Shown piece after piece: positions 37,165 through 45,501 of a DNA stretch of 64,000 bases (within the stretch, counting starts at the first letter, position 1; every line of letters starts with the position of its first letter). This DNA is from CAVYXK01 sp963772445. GTDB lineage: Bacteria; Pseudomonadota; Alphaproteobacteria; Acetobacterales; Acetobacteraceae. The position numbers and the translations under genes were made by a program. The stretch spans positions 248,001 to 312,000 of the forward strand of contig CAVYXK010000014.1 of the NCBI GenBank assembly GCA_963772445.1, given 5' to 3'. Under the pieces are notes generated by a model that had not been told where the DNA came from, searched no databases, and saw only the letters and a program-made list of their open reading frames with translations.

Positions 37165-39218
37165 CCTGGATTTCCACGGAGCCGAGCCCGCCTAACGGTG
37201 GGCGAGTTAAGCGATTCTAAAGACTCGCTTTTTTGCGTGATTTGTTATGCATGATGGTGCGCTGATAGCCCATTTGTACGTTGTCTTCTCCTTGCCAAAG
37301 GAAGACTGCCAGGATTCCGCCTCGCCATCGGTTGATGCAAAAATGCAGCACCATAGCCCTTCTCTGGCAGGCGCAGGGGTTGTCACGTCTTTCTCGCTTG
37401 ACACTATATATGGGGTTAGACACCGTGCGCAAGTGGCTATCAGAGCACCATATGACCTAACAAAGTGCCGCCGCTTCTTCGTCCGGCCGGCGACCCCACG
37501 GCAGCGCCAATACGAGGCATTGCGCGCCTATTTCTTCGAAGGCATTGGCTCTGACGCGGCGGCGCGACGGTTCGGCTACTCACCGGGCGCATTCCGGGTG
37601 CTCTGCCACGCCTTTCGTCGCGGCGAACTGCCAGACTTCTTCGCCGTCGTCCGACCGGGTCGGCGTGAGCAGCCCAGAAAGGGCCGTGCCCATGACCAGA
37701 TCGTGGCGCTGCGCAAACGCAATTACTCAGTCTACGAGATCAGTCAGGCGCTTTCCGAACGGGGAATGCCACTCAGTGCGACTGCGGTACGCGAGGTCCT
37801 CGCCGCGGAAGGGTTCGCACCGCTGCCGCGGCGGCTCGACGAGGAGCGTCCGGCCGTAGCCGGGCCCAGCACCGAGGCAGTCGCCAACATCCGCAGCTTC
37901 ACGCTCACGCCGCGCGAGTTCACGACACGGGTCGGGGGGCTGTTCCTGTTCATCGCCGAACTGGTGCGTTTGAACACCGACACCCTGGCGCTCGGCGCCA
38001 AACTCCCCGGCTCGCGCATGATCCCGGCCGCGCATGCTTTGCGCGCCTCGCTGGCTCTGAAGCTATGGGCCATTGAGCGGAAGAGCCATATCATGGCGCT
38101 GGTTGCCGACGAAGGCCTGGCGCTGTTCTGCGGGCTCAACGTCATGCCGAAGAGGAGCTTCCTGTCGGAGTATTCCTCACGGATCACCCCGCAGAACGTC
38201 TCGCGGTTGCTCGCTCTGTGGCACGAACGGTTGGCCGGAGAGGCGCTCTTCAGCGGGGAGTCGATCAACCTCGATTTCCACTCCGTGCCCTATTTCGGCG
38301 AACACCCGGTGGTCGAAACCCACTATCTGCCGAGGCGCAGTCGCCGTCAGCCCAGCATCCTCACGTTCCTCGCCCAGGACGCCGACAGTCAGGTGTTCTG
38401 CTACTCGAACGCCGACATTCGCAAGGGTGAGGAGGCCGAGGAAATCTTCCGTTTCATCGAGTTCTGGAAGCGTCAGCATGGCAAAGTGCCGCAGCACCTC
38501 GTATTCGATTCCAAACTCACGACTTACGAAGGGCTCGACCGGCTGGATGCCGCCGGGATCACCTTTATGACGCTGCGCCGGCGCTCCAAAGGCCTGCTGG
38601 CCGAAGTCTATGAGCTGGCAGCATCGGCGTGGCGCACCATCACGCTCAACCTGCCCAGTCGCAAATATCGCACACCCCAAGTCTTCGAGCAGAAGGTCTG
38701 CCTTCGCGAACGCACCTACCGACAACTGTTCATCAAGGATCTCGGCCACGATGAACCCACTATCCTTGTCACCAACGACAGGCATGCCAGCGCCCGCAAC
38801 CTCATCACTCGCTATGCCAAGCGCATGCTGATCGAAAATGCGCTCGCCGATGCCGTACGCTTCTTCCACATCGACGCGCTCTCCTCTTCAGTCGGCTTCA
38901 AGGTTGATTTCGACATGGCGCTCCTCGTCCTCGCCAGCGCCCTCTACCGGTTGATGGCCCGACGCATGCGAGGCTACGATGATGCTCAAGCCCGCCGTAT
39001 CTTCCGCGATTTGATCGACATGCCGGCAAACGTCGCCATCGCCACTGACGAGGTCACAGTGCGCTTCCACCGTCGCGCCCATCTTCCAATCGTACTCGCC
39101 TCCGGACTCATCGACCAACCCGTCCTGGTGCCATGGTGGCAAGGCCGTTCGCTCCGCCTGATCCACTAGCATGTGAAACCTGTCGTGTTAGGCGATTTCC
39201 GGTCCGTGGAAATCCAGG
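37165..39218 (+). mobile_element. 2,054-bp insertion sequence, copy 2 (splits the primase gene)
   Basis: Same length and ends as copy 1, flanked by CTAG at 37161-37164 and 39219-39222. The joined flanks with one CTAG restore an open frame, which shows directly that CTAG is the target duplication. It differs from copy 1 at only a handful of positions in the sequence compared by eye, including TAC versus TAA in the 5' extension. Confidence 0.94.
37247..39169 (+). CDS. DDE transposase of the 2.05-kb IS (copy 2)
   Basis: A 640-aa reading from ATG 37247, otherwise the same protein as in copy 1 with the same DDE residues (INLDFHS, LVFDSKLTTY, RMLIENALAD). The first 17 codons before the region shared with copy 1 are open only here and may be untranslated. 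The C-terminus is intact (LVPWWQGRSLRLIH), so this copy is the best candidate for an active element in the window. Confidence 0.88.
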   Translation: MHDGALIAHLYVVFSLPKEDCQDSASPSVDAKMQHHSPSLAGAGVVTSFSLDTIYGVRHRAQVAIRAPYDLTKCRRFFVRPATPRQRQYEALRAYFFEGIGSDAAARRFGYSPGAFRVLCHAFRRGELPDFFAVVRPGRREQPRKGRAHDQIVALRKRNYSVYEISQALSERGMPLSATAVREVLAAEGFAPLPRRLDEERPAVAGPSTEAVANIRSFTLTPREFTTRVGGLFLFIAELVRLNTDTLALGAKLPGSRMIPAAHALRASLALKLWAIERKSHIMALVADEGLALFCGLNVMPKRSFLSEYSSRITPQNVSRLLALWHERLAGEALFSGESINLDFHSVPYFGEHPVVETHYLPRRSRRQPSILTFLAQDADSQVFCYSNADIRKGEEAEEIFRFIEFWKRQHGKVPQHLVFDSKLTTYEGLDRLDAAGITFMTLRRRSKGLLAEVYELAASAWRTITLNLPSRKYRTPQVFEQKVCLRERTYRQLFIKDLGHDEPTILVTNDRHASARNLITRYAKRMLIENALADAVRFFHIDALSSSVGFKVDFDMALLVLASALYRLMARRMRGYDDAQARRIFRDLIDMPANVAIATDEVTVRFHRRAHLPIVLASGLIDQPVLVPWWQGRSLRLIH

Positions 39219-39222
39219 CTAG

Positions 39223-40112
39223 GCGCGCGACGATGGATTTCAGCGTTTCGTGACGATTGCCTGGCAGCCCGTCGCCCGTCGGGGCTTCGGCTTCAGCGAC
39301 GAGTTGTCGAACCGCGGGCGTAATGATGCCGCCGGTCTGGGTCAGCAGCGCCCGAAACCGGGCTGTGCGGTCGCTCGTGTGCGGTTGTCTGTCCGATGTG
39401 CGGCAGTTGGTAGTGCGTGCCCCTCGTGCTGGTGATGGAGCAGAGATCTGCGGCTGCGCCCAGACGCGCGCCTCGAAGCCACTACTGTAATAAATATTGT
39501 CGCTGGTCGATACGATACGTGTAAGCCGCGGGTCACGCTTCAAGTGCCAAAACCCAGGCAGCCTCAGTACGCGCGCGGGTCCCTCACCGTCCCGTCGGTG
39601 CCGATGCGCGATAACAATAGTGCCTGTAATCTCGGAAATGCGGCGACCGCGCAGTCTGCTAGGAGCCAATAGGACTGGCGCTTCTCGGCACCGCTGGCGG
39701 TCAAGCCGCCGGATGCCACGACGATCGACGGCGCCAGCCCCGAGCCGTCGACGAAGCGCTCCAACCTCGCGAGCTGCTCGTCGCTGTCGGCGTCGGCGAT
39801 CAACGCGCGGATGCGATCGACGTTCCGTGCGGCAGCCCCGCCACCGTCGAGGTGCTGCACGGTCGCGAACACGCCGGCACCGAGGTGCTGCATGAAGCAG
39901 AGCAGGCCGACGGTCGAGCAGACTTGCCCGCGCTTGCGCCCGGTGAGACGGACGGACCGGTCGAGGTCGCCAAAGAGCCGCAGTGCTAGACGCGGGTCCC
40001 CGCCGCGATCGTCGAACGTGGCGAAACCGAACTGGGCCCCCGGCTCTGGGTCGAGCGTAGCGAGGAAGCGGCGGGCTTCGGTGAGATCAGGCGTTAGGCA
40101 TTGCACACTCAT
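39223..40112 (-). pseudogene. RepB-like primase, N-terminal and central part (frameshifted, cut by IS copy 2)
   Basis: From ATG 40112 the frame encodes a RepB/archaeo-eukaryotic-type primase core: FGFATFDDRG, GAGVFATVQHLDGGG, NVDRIRALIADADSDEQLAR (catalytic acidic residues) and SIVVASGG...SYWLLADC. At about 39570-39590 the sense moves to another frame (DGTVRDP then ARVLRLPGFWHLKRDPRLTR), continuing to SIVAR, where IS copy 2 interrupts it. The rest is at 36961-37160. The intact gene would be about 360 aa and is needed to prime replication of the island; two independent lesions make it inactive. Confidence 0.82.
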
Positions 40113-40287
40113 GGCATTTTGTCCTTGAGCGCGCCCAGCCGAACCACTGGAAAACGGCCGTCACGAGTGCTAGTTTCGTCGAGCTCACTTTCTCGACTTG
40201 CCCTCGCGGGCCGCCCGGCGTCGAGCCAGGCGGTTGCGTTCTCCGGGTCCCCGCCGTTGGTTAGGGGACCCGGATTCTTGTGTAATT

Positions 40288-40713
40288 TTACTCCTTCACT
40301 GCGGTTTCTATTGGAACAACATACGGCTTCAGCGAGGCTGCGAATTTCTGAAGGCCTTTGAGCGGGTATCTTACAAGTTTGGCGTCGCCGAGCCGCACCC
40401 AAGCCGGCCCGCGCCCCTCGCGGCGCCAGACCTTCAGCGTCTCTGGACTAACGCCGAGCACAATGCTGGCCTCGTAATCATCATAGAGAATTTTGTGGAT
40501 CGTTGCGGCGCGAATGCCGGCGGCGACCCGGCTGAGGATGTCAGTCGGTTGCTCCAATGCGGCGAGGCGGGTCAGATTTCGCCGACTGTGGCCGTTCACG
40601 CCCCGCTCGGACGGGGCTGGGGTCGGCAGATCGACGGTCGGCTGGACAATGTCGTCGCCGGCCGCCCGGCTCGCGATTTGGCGGCTCGTGCCGAGTAGGG
40701 CAGTGCGGGTCAT
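40288..40713 (-). CDS. AlpA/excisionase-like helix-turn-helix protein
   Basis: A 141-aa protein from ATG 40713 (GAGGTGAC upstream). The C-terminal 70 residues have a MerR/excisionase-type winged helix: ILYDDYEASIVLGVSPETLK, VWRREGRGPAWVRLGDAKLV, RYPLKGLQKFAASL. Proteins of this type act as excisionase or as the activator of integrase expression in prophages and islands. It is the first gene of the module running to the DUF3631 gene. The N-terminal half is low complexity. Confidence 0.75.
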   Translation of the reverse strand: MTRTALLGTSRQIASRAAGDDIVQPTVDLPTPAPSERGVNGHSRRNLTRLAALEQPTDILSRVAAGIRAATIHKILYDDYEASIVLGVSPETLKVWRREGRGPAWVRLGDAKLVRYPLKGLQKFAASLKPYVVPIETAVKE

Positions 40714-40819
40714 GGGCGTCACCTCGGTCGAAGACTGTGACCAACCCATCTATGGCAGGCGAGCGGCACTTTCTACGCTCAAAAATAGCCAGTTTATTTT
40801 CTACGACTGTTGTAAATAG

Positions 40820-41239
40820 TTATGGTGATCGTCGACGCGCTCGGGCGATGCCGCCCCACTCTACGATCTCGTCCCACCACACCTCGTTCCTGCTGCGGTT
40901 GGGAATTTCGAGGGTGTCCAGGCCCGCGTGGGCATTGGCGTTCAGATTCCACTGTTTCCCCCGTGCGATAAGCTCCGGACGCGGCCCAAGCGACGGCGGG
41001 GGGCGAAGTTTTCGCCAGCTCATTCTGGCGTCGCCGCGTCGGCGCCGAACCGTCGACACGCTCACGCGCAGCTCCTCTGCGATCTGCTTCTCTGCCTCCG
41101 CATAGGAACTGCCGGCCTGGCGCAATCGATCGAAAGCGTAGTACGCATCGAGGAGTTGCCGCAGGTTCCAAAGGGTTTTCGCGCGGGGTCTCCCTCGCCT
41201 CCCCTGTGGCGGACAGGGACGGGTCCTCGTGCTGCGCAC
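40820..41239 (-). CDS. Helix-turn-helix protein downstream of the integrase
   Basis: A 139-aa basic protein starting at GTG 41239, six bases after the integrase stop. The centre shows ALIGNED helices LRQAGSSYAEAEKQIAEELR followed by VSVSTVRRRRGDARMSWRKL, an HTH of the kind that recognises a defined DNA site. Cotranscription with the integrase suggests a directionality or regulatory factor, which is inference. Confidence 0.6.
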   Translation of the reverse strand: MRSTRTRPCPPQGRRGRPRAKTLWNLRQLLDAYYAFDRLRQAGSSYAEAEKQIAEELRVSVSTVRRRRGDARMSWRKLRPPPSLGPRPELIARGKQWNLNANAHAGLDTLEIPNRSRNEVWWDEIVEWGGIARARRRSP

Positions 41240-41245
41240 CCGGGT

Positions 41246-42574
41246 TTATCCCGCGGCGCTGCTCACCAGTCGCTGTGGTCGAGGCTGATCGAGGACGGCT
41301 ACGGCGTCGGCCAGGTGATCGGGCGCGAGATGCGCATAGCGTTGCGTCATCGTCGGGCTGGCGTGTCCGAGCAGCCGCTGCACCCGGTAGAGATCGACAC
41401 CGCGCTGCACCAGCCGGCTCGCATAGGAGTGCCTGAGGTCGTGGATGCGGAAATTCTCCATGTCGGCACGTCGCAACAGGGCTGCCCAGGCCGTTTTTAT
41501 GTCGACCAGCGGCCGGCCGCTTTTGCCTGGGAATACCAGATCCCGCGGCTTGACATTCCTCCCCATCCGCCAGCGCGACAGGATGGAGACGACTTCGGTC
41601 GGCATTGGTACGTGCCGCGTGATGCCGGTCTTCGCGTCGTCGCCGTCCACGTTCAGCATGCGCGAGCGGAAATCGACCGCGGCCCAGCACAGATGCGTGA
41701 GCTCGCCGAAGCGCAGCCCGGTTCCGAGCAGGGTAAGCACGATCGGCTCGAGGTGATCGGCGAAGTGTTGTGGGCAATCAGGGAGCGCGGGTCGGCTGCG
41801 CGCGGCAAGCCAGTCGTTCATTCGCCCACGCTCCGCGCGGATGCTGGCATCGCGTTCCCTGAGTGCGAGGCGCAGCCGCGGTTCCTCCTCCTCCTCGTCG
41901 AGGAAGCGCACTTTATTCGTCTTGGCGGCAGCCCGAACCAGCGGCTTGAGCTCCCTGAGCGGGTTCACGGCTAGCAATTTCGACACCTGCACCGCATGCG
42001 TGAGCACGGTGCTGAGCATGCCCACCTCGCGGTCGATGGTGGTCTCCGCGATGCCGGCTTTCAGGCGTTCGCCGCGCCAATCCTTCACCAGCTTCACGGT
42101 GATTTCGCTGATGTCGAGGTCGAGGAAGCCTGCGAACACCGCCTTGATCCGCGCCACCGTCTCGGCGCCGCGCTTCTGCTCGGCCTCCGCATGCGTTGCA
42201 TATGGCCCGGTCAGATACGTCCCGAACCGCCGCAGCTTCGCCCGTTCGCGCCCGGCTTCCGCCTCCATGTCGGCCTGCTTCGCCGCCGCTCGCGTCTGCC
42301 GCCGCCGCGACGCGGGGTCGCCTCCCGCCGCGACCTCAGCGGCGAGCTGCAGGGTTATTTTGCGCGCCGCTGCCAGTCCGATCTCCACCTGCCCGATCAG
42401 GACCGTCCCCTGGCTGAAGTCGGCGACCCGGCGGTATCGATAATAGAAAACCTTCCGGCCGGACGGCTGGGTCCGTACGACCAGCCCGGAGACCTCGGCA
42501 TCACGCATGTCGTGGGGTTTCGACCCGGGGCGCAGCGCTTCGATCCTGGCCATAGTCAGATTTATTGCGGGCAT
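41246..42574 (-). CDS. int: Tyrosine-type site-specific integrase of the tRNA-Val island
   Basis: A 442-aa integrase. The N-terminal arm-binding domain (NLTMARIEALRPGSKPHDMR, then SGLVVRTQPSGRKVFYYRYR) is of the DUF4102/P4-like type. The catalytic domain shows Arg in GTGLRFGELTHLCW, the HxxR box IHDLRHSYASRLV, and the nucleophile Tyr in HASPTMTQRYAHL. ATG 42574 follows GGAGAATTCC; upstream in-frame codons run over the arm-like repeats. P4-type integrases typically use tRNA 3' ends, which agrees with the 46-bp tRNA-Val repeat 166 bp away. Confidence 0.94.
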   Translation of the reverse strand: MPAINLTMARIEALRPGSKPHDMRDAEVSGLVVRTQPSGRKVFYYRYRRVADFSQGTVLIGQVEIGLAAARKITLQLAAEVAAGGDPASRRRQTRAAAKQADMEAEAGRERAKLRRFGTYLTGPYATHAEAEQKRGAETVARIKAVFAGFLDLDISEITVKLVKDWRGERLKAGIAETTIDREVGMLSTVLTHAVQVSKLLAVNPLRELKPLVRAAAKTNKVRFLDEEEEEPRLRLALRERDASIRAERGRMNDWLAARSRPALPDCPQHFADHLEPIVLTLLGTGLRFGELTHLCWAAVDFRSRMLNVDGDDAKTGITRHVPMPTEVVSILSRWRMGRNVKPRDLVFPGKSGRPLVDIKTAWAALLRRADMENFRIHDLRHSYASRLVQRGVDLYRVQRLLGHASPTMTQRYAHLAPDHLADAVAVLDQPRPQRLVSSAAG

Positions 42575-42584
42575 GGAATTCTCC

Positions 42585-42622
42585 GTAGCGCACAGAATTC
42601 TCCGTAGCGCACATGTAGCGCA
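42585..42622 (+). promoter_or_regulatory. Candidate integrase arm-type sites, right end
   Basis: Three GTAGCGCA octamers at 42585, 42604 and 42615 lie between the integrase start codon and the right att core. The last two repeat the 11-bp spacing found at the left end and differ from that pair by one base between the octamers. They overlap the likely integrase promoter, so binding could also regulate the integrase. Confidence 0.6.
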
Positions 42623-42739
42623 CAAGCGCTACCGTGAGGCACCTATCATGTACCGGGGCCTGCCGGAAAATTCAAGGAAAACCGCCGATTTTGGCGGCCG
42701 GCGCGAATCACCGGCCGACGGAGGGCCGTGCTTACCCGC

Positions 42740-42785
42740 CTTCACACGGCGGGGGTCACAGGTTCAATCCCTGTCGCACCCACCA
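42740..42785 (+). repeat. Right attachment repeat (attR core)
   Basis: The perfect copy of the tRNA-Val 3' end at the integrase end of the island. There is no 5' half of a tRNA in front of it, so it is the displaced 3' end left by site-specific integration, not a second tRNA gene. Confidence 0.92.
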
Positions 42786-42844
42786 TGTTTTCAATGGGTT
42801 ACGTGGCAGCCGCGTAAGAGGGGCAAAACCGGGGGCAGCGGCAG

Positions 42845-43060
42845 CTACGCGGGCTGACCACGGCAGCGGATGAGGTCCGGCAGAGGTGGCACGACTGACG
42901 AGCCTGCAATGCCGAGCCTGCTTCCGAGATAATCCCAAAGGCGACGCCCAACTTGGCGCAGGTCTTGGCCAGCCCAAGGAACGGAATGGCGCGCCGCGCC
43001 CGAGAAGCCGAGTTATCGGAAGCAATGGCGCCTTTGAGCCACACCTCGGATGCAGCATCA
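42845..43060 (-). pseudogene. Transposase C-terminal remnant
   Basis: The reverse strand reads VWLKGAIASDNSASRARRAI then PFLGLAKTCAKLGVAF in one frame and, after a single missing base, FWDYLGSRLGIAGSS and VPPLPDLIRCRGQPA to TAG at 42845-42847. I recognise this ending from bacterial transposases but cannot name the IS family. Everything upstream is missing. It lies just outside the right att repeat. Confidence 0.6.
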
Positions 43061-43384
43061 GTGCACCGGCAGGTCGTCGCCAGGCTGCACCGCGTCGCCA
43101 GAAATGCGCGCGAATCGCGCCGCCACAAAGCCCGTCCGGTGCCCCGGCATTCCGGGGGGTGGGGGGCTGCCGCTTTCGCCTTGACCAAGACGGTCCCGTC
43201 TCTTCCAAACAGCGACCGAGCTATCCCGCATCATCACGCCAAGCATATAATTACGTTGGAAACGTGTGAATTATATCTACAATCGAATGTATTATACTAG
43301 CAAGCGCAATACTAAGGCAACCAATAATCCACTGTTCCAGACTGCGTCTTCCCAAATGAGGATCGGATACTAGCACTGGTAATC
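43061..43384. other. AT-richer stretch without a gene
   Basis: The left part may still be transposase debris. From about 43240 the sequence becomes AT-rich, with runs such as AATTATATCT and TGTATTATACTAG, just downstream of the Rep gene stop. No terminator with a clear T-run was found. Confidence 0.45.
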
Positions 43385-44680
43385 TCACGCGGCATGCCGC
43401 GGGTGGTAAATATACGGCTTAAGCTCATCCGGAGGTGACGCGAGCACCGGCCGAAGCACACGCTGGAACTCAACAACAGGCGAACCCGGCTTCGGCAACG
43501 CGATATCCGGACCACCAGCCCGCAAAATCTCCAGCCGATACCGATAGACCGTCGCCCGAGACACAACCTGATTCACGTCCATACCGGACGCCCAGATCGC
43601 ATACAGACGACCAGCACCCCGCGACAAGTGCACCAACTCAACCGTTGACATGACCGGAAACCGCAACCTCTCGACGAACGACGACCAGCACGACCACAGG
43701 CAGCCGACACTATCGGCCCGCCACGAGATTAACCGCCGCAAGCCAAGCTCTTCAAGCCTTTCCGAACGGTTCACGACCTCAAACCGCACGAGACGATCCG
43801 CCAACGCCAGCAACCAGTCGGGACAAAACGCCCCAGGGTGCGCCCTCAACTCCGGCCCCTTGTGATAAACCGACAACGACGACCGCCGGCCGGGAAACAA
43901 CAGGCTCGTCTCAAACCCGGACGCCCGCCGATGCGAAACCGAAGCGTGACGCGACAACTCGCGCACGAACGAAGCCGCATCGGCCACACGACCGAGATCG
44001 AAGTTGAGACAAGCATCGACCCGATTGAGATACGCCCGCGATACCAGCGGCCGACCTGGCAGGCCTGCCCGCTTCATGAGATCAGGCACGAAATCACACG
44101 CCAGATCATAAACCGCGGGCGAGCCCATGACATTATGAGGCTGGAACCACTTCTGCGGGTTCCCATCGACGCGAAGATAGGTCAGCCCCATCCCCTTCCG
44201 CTCGCAGGCCCGCGCAAGCTCGCCATCGAAGATCGGACAGGCATGGACCTCGACCGAGGAGACACCAGACCAGGACCCCTCGACCCGCGCCCGCCGATGC
44301 GCCTGACGCTCGATCTCACCGTCCGCCGTCAGCCAATACGTCATCCCCAGCCTTGGCCGGTCAGTATTGCCCGGATGCGACACCGGAACGACAATCGTTA
44401 GCCGATCGCATAGGAAACACCCCGAATTAATTCCTGTTGGCACGGAATTTTCCGTGCCCCCGTCAAACCCGAAAAACTGGCGGAAGTCCGCCGAATAGTC
44501 GTTACGATCCCGGTCGCTTCTCTCAAATTGAGACATTCCGGGGGGTGTTACAGCACCCCCCGGAAAAGCAGGACCACCGGGCGGGAGCGGGTCCCCCCCG
44601 CCAACGGCGGGTCCCGTCCCGCCCCCACCCGCAAGAGGACCAGGGAAGGCGACCACCGACCCGGAGGACCGATCTGACAC
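43385..44680 (-). CDS. Phage/plasmid replication protein, gene II/X (CRI) family
   Basis: Up to 431 aa; ATG 44536 (MSQFERSDRD) is a likely start, since the first 48 residues of the longest frame are glycine/proline-rich filler. The core matches the filamentous-phage replication initiator type: LTIVVPVSHPG, VEVHACPIFDGELARACE, MGLTYLRVDGNPQKWFQP and RAYLNRVDACLNFDLG, then a C-terminal HTH-like region (VVSRATVYRYRLEILRAGG). Such proteins nick the plus origin for rolling-circle replication. The coding strand is visibly G+T-rich and C+A-poor, typical of ssDNA replicons. No capsid, Zot or ssDNA-binding gene is nearby. Confidence 0.8.
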   Translation of the reverse strand: MSDRSSGSVVAFPGPLAGGGGTGPAVGGGDPLPPGGPAFPGGAVTPPGMSQFERSDRDRNDYSADFRQFFGFDGGTENSVPTGINSGCFLCDRLTIVVPVSHPGNTDRPRLGMTYWLTADGEIERQAHRRARVEGSWSGVSSVEVHACPIFDGELARACERKGMGLTYLRVDGNPQKWFQPHNVMGSPAVYDLACDFVPDLMKRAGLPGRPLVSRAYLNRVDACLNFDLGRVADAASFVRELSRHASVSHRRASGFETSLLFPGRRSSLSVYHKGPELRAHPGAFCPDWLLALADRLVRFEVVNRSERLEELGLRRLISWRADSVGCLWSCWSSFVERLRFPVMSTVELVHLSRGAGRLYAIWASGMDVNQVVSRATVYRYRLEILRAGGPDIALPKPGSPVVEFQRVLRPVLASPPDELKPYIYHPRHAA

Positions 44681-44720
44681 GAGCGACGCGATCGCCAGCT
44701 ACACGGGCCGGAAAACCGGG

Positions 44721-45020
44721 CTAGCGCGGGCGACGAGGGCGCTTGGGGCCCGCCTTCGCCGCTTTCCGGAGCTCACCGAACGTCCCGCGAAGCGTCTTGC
44801 CGACCCGGCCCTCAACACGCTCGAGCAGCTCAACCAGGTCGGCCTGGCGCGGATCCTCCTTGGCCAACGCAAGCAACGAGCGCAGCGCCGGGCGGGCCTC
44901 AGAGAGCATCTGATTGATCACCGCAGATGCCGAAACGCCTCGGAGCTCAGCCAACGCCTTCAGCGTCAGATAATTCTGTTCGCTCAGCGTTACGACAAAA
45001 CGAGGTTTCTTCGTCGCCAT
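44721..45020 (-). CDS. Ribbon-helix-helix protein upstream of the Rep gene
   Basis: A 99-aa protein from ATG 45020. Residues 1-40 read MATKKPRFVVTLSEQNYLTL then KALAELRGVSASAVINQML, a CopG/Arc-type ribbon-helix-helix. The C-terminus is lysine/arginine-rich. It is 40 bp or more upstream of the Rep gene on the same strand and is the natural candidate for its copy-number repressor, as in small rolling-circle replicons. Confidence 0.75.
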   Translation of the reverse strand: MATKKPRFVVTLSEQNYLTLKALAELRGVSASAVINQMLSEARPALRSLLALAKEDPRQADLVELLERVEGRVGKTLRGTFGELRKAAKAGPKRPRRPR

Positions 45021-45203
45021 GAGGTCCAACTCGGAGTGACATCACTACGACGCCACCCTGCCGGAGTCCGTGTCAAGAACAATTCTAAGCAATCGAGTCG
45101 CCGATCGGCGGCAAACTCGAGCGGTTTCCTCAGCCTGCGCTAGCCGGCAGGGGGTAGTGGCCTAATTTGAACTCTTGGATGGCTGGTAGGTACCGCCGCC
45201 GCG

Positions 45204-45256
45204 GTAATAGGCCACCAACTCGCAGAAGGGGTAATAGGCCACCAACTCGCAGAAGG
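45204..45256. repeat. Two-copy 27-bp tandem repeat
   Basis: GTAATAGGCCACCAACTCGC plus AGAAGGG is present twice head to tail (45204-45230 and 45231-45256, the second lacking the last base). There is no gene here and no further copies were seen. Confidence 0.8.
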
Positions 45257-45339
45257 TAGGATCGACCAACAAGGATTCGACCATAGCTTCAGTGGCGCCA
45301 GTGGCTTCGGCTATATCGCTTGCCGACTTATACCAGCCG

Positions 45340-45475
45340 CCCTGTTCGATGACTGGTTTGACCCAGGGGCGCCTGGCGAGGGAGACGATGCGGTCGGGAA
45401 GTTCTGCGAGTTCGTTTCAGGCGTCATGACATGCCCCTGAGGATGACCTCATCGGTGTCTCAGACACGGCCCCCT
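45340..45475 (-). pseudogene. Degraded duplicate of the IS630 transposase 3' end
   Basis: The segment mirrors 45596-45720 with many substitutions: gcgcctggcgagggag versus gcgcctggtgagggag, and further matches through catgcccctgaggat versus catgccttgaggat and gtctcagacac versus gtcccagacac. It is an older copy of the last 40 codons of the neighbouring transposase, with no open frame. Confidence 0.65.
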
Positions 45476-45501
45476 GATTTCGTGACGGAGGTAGGAAAAA
45501 G

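Larger units (their letters stand above)
19855..42785. mobile_element. Integrative genomic island in tRNA-Val, about 22.9 kb
   Basis: The island is delimited by a perfect 46-bp direct repeat (19855-19900 and 42740-42785) that is the 3' part of the tRNA-Val gene. A tyrosine integrase starts 166 bp inside the right repeat and reads inward. Matching GTAGCGCA arm-like sites lie just inside both ends. Cargo from left to right: retropepsin-like protease, two paralogous small HTH proteins, two exported proteins, an IS, an ISL3 scrap, a transposon, a type I restriction remnant, phage-like small genes, and a replication module of DUF3631, primase and HTH genes. No capsid, tail, conjugation or relaxase genes are visible, so it is satellite-like or non-conjugative. 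Confidence 0.88.

Noticed and set aside
40109..40402. 97-codon reverse frame between the HTH gene and the primase
   Set aside because: Its first third overlaps the HTH gene and there is no start codon in the part that would be unique; the ATGA overlap with the primase start is suggestive but not enough.
42721..42785. Second tRNA gene
   Set aside because: Only the 3' 46 bases match tRNA-Val; no acceptor 5' strand or D arm precedes them, so it is an attachment repeat.
43240..43310. Possible dif-like site in the AT-rich stretch after the Rep gene
   Set aside because: The bases do not match the paired XerC/XerD half-sites well enough in either orientation.
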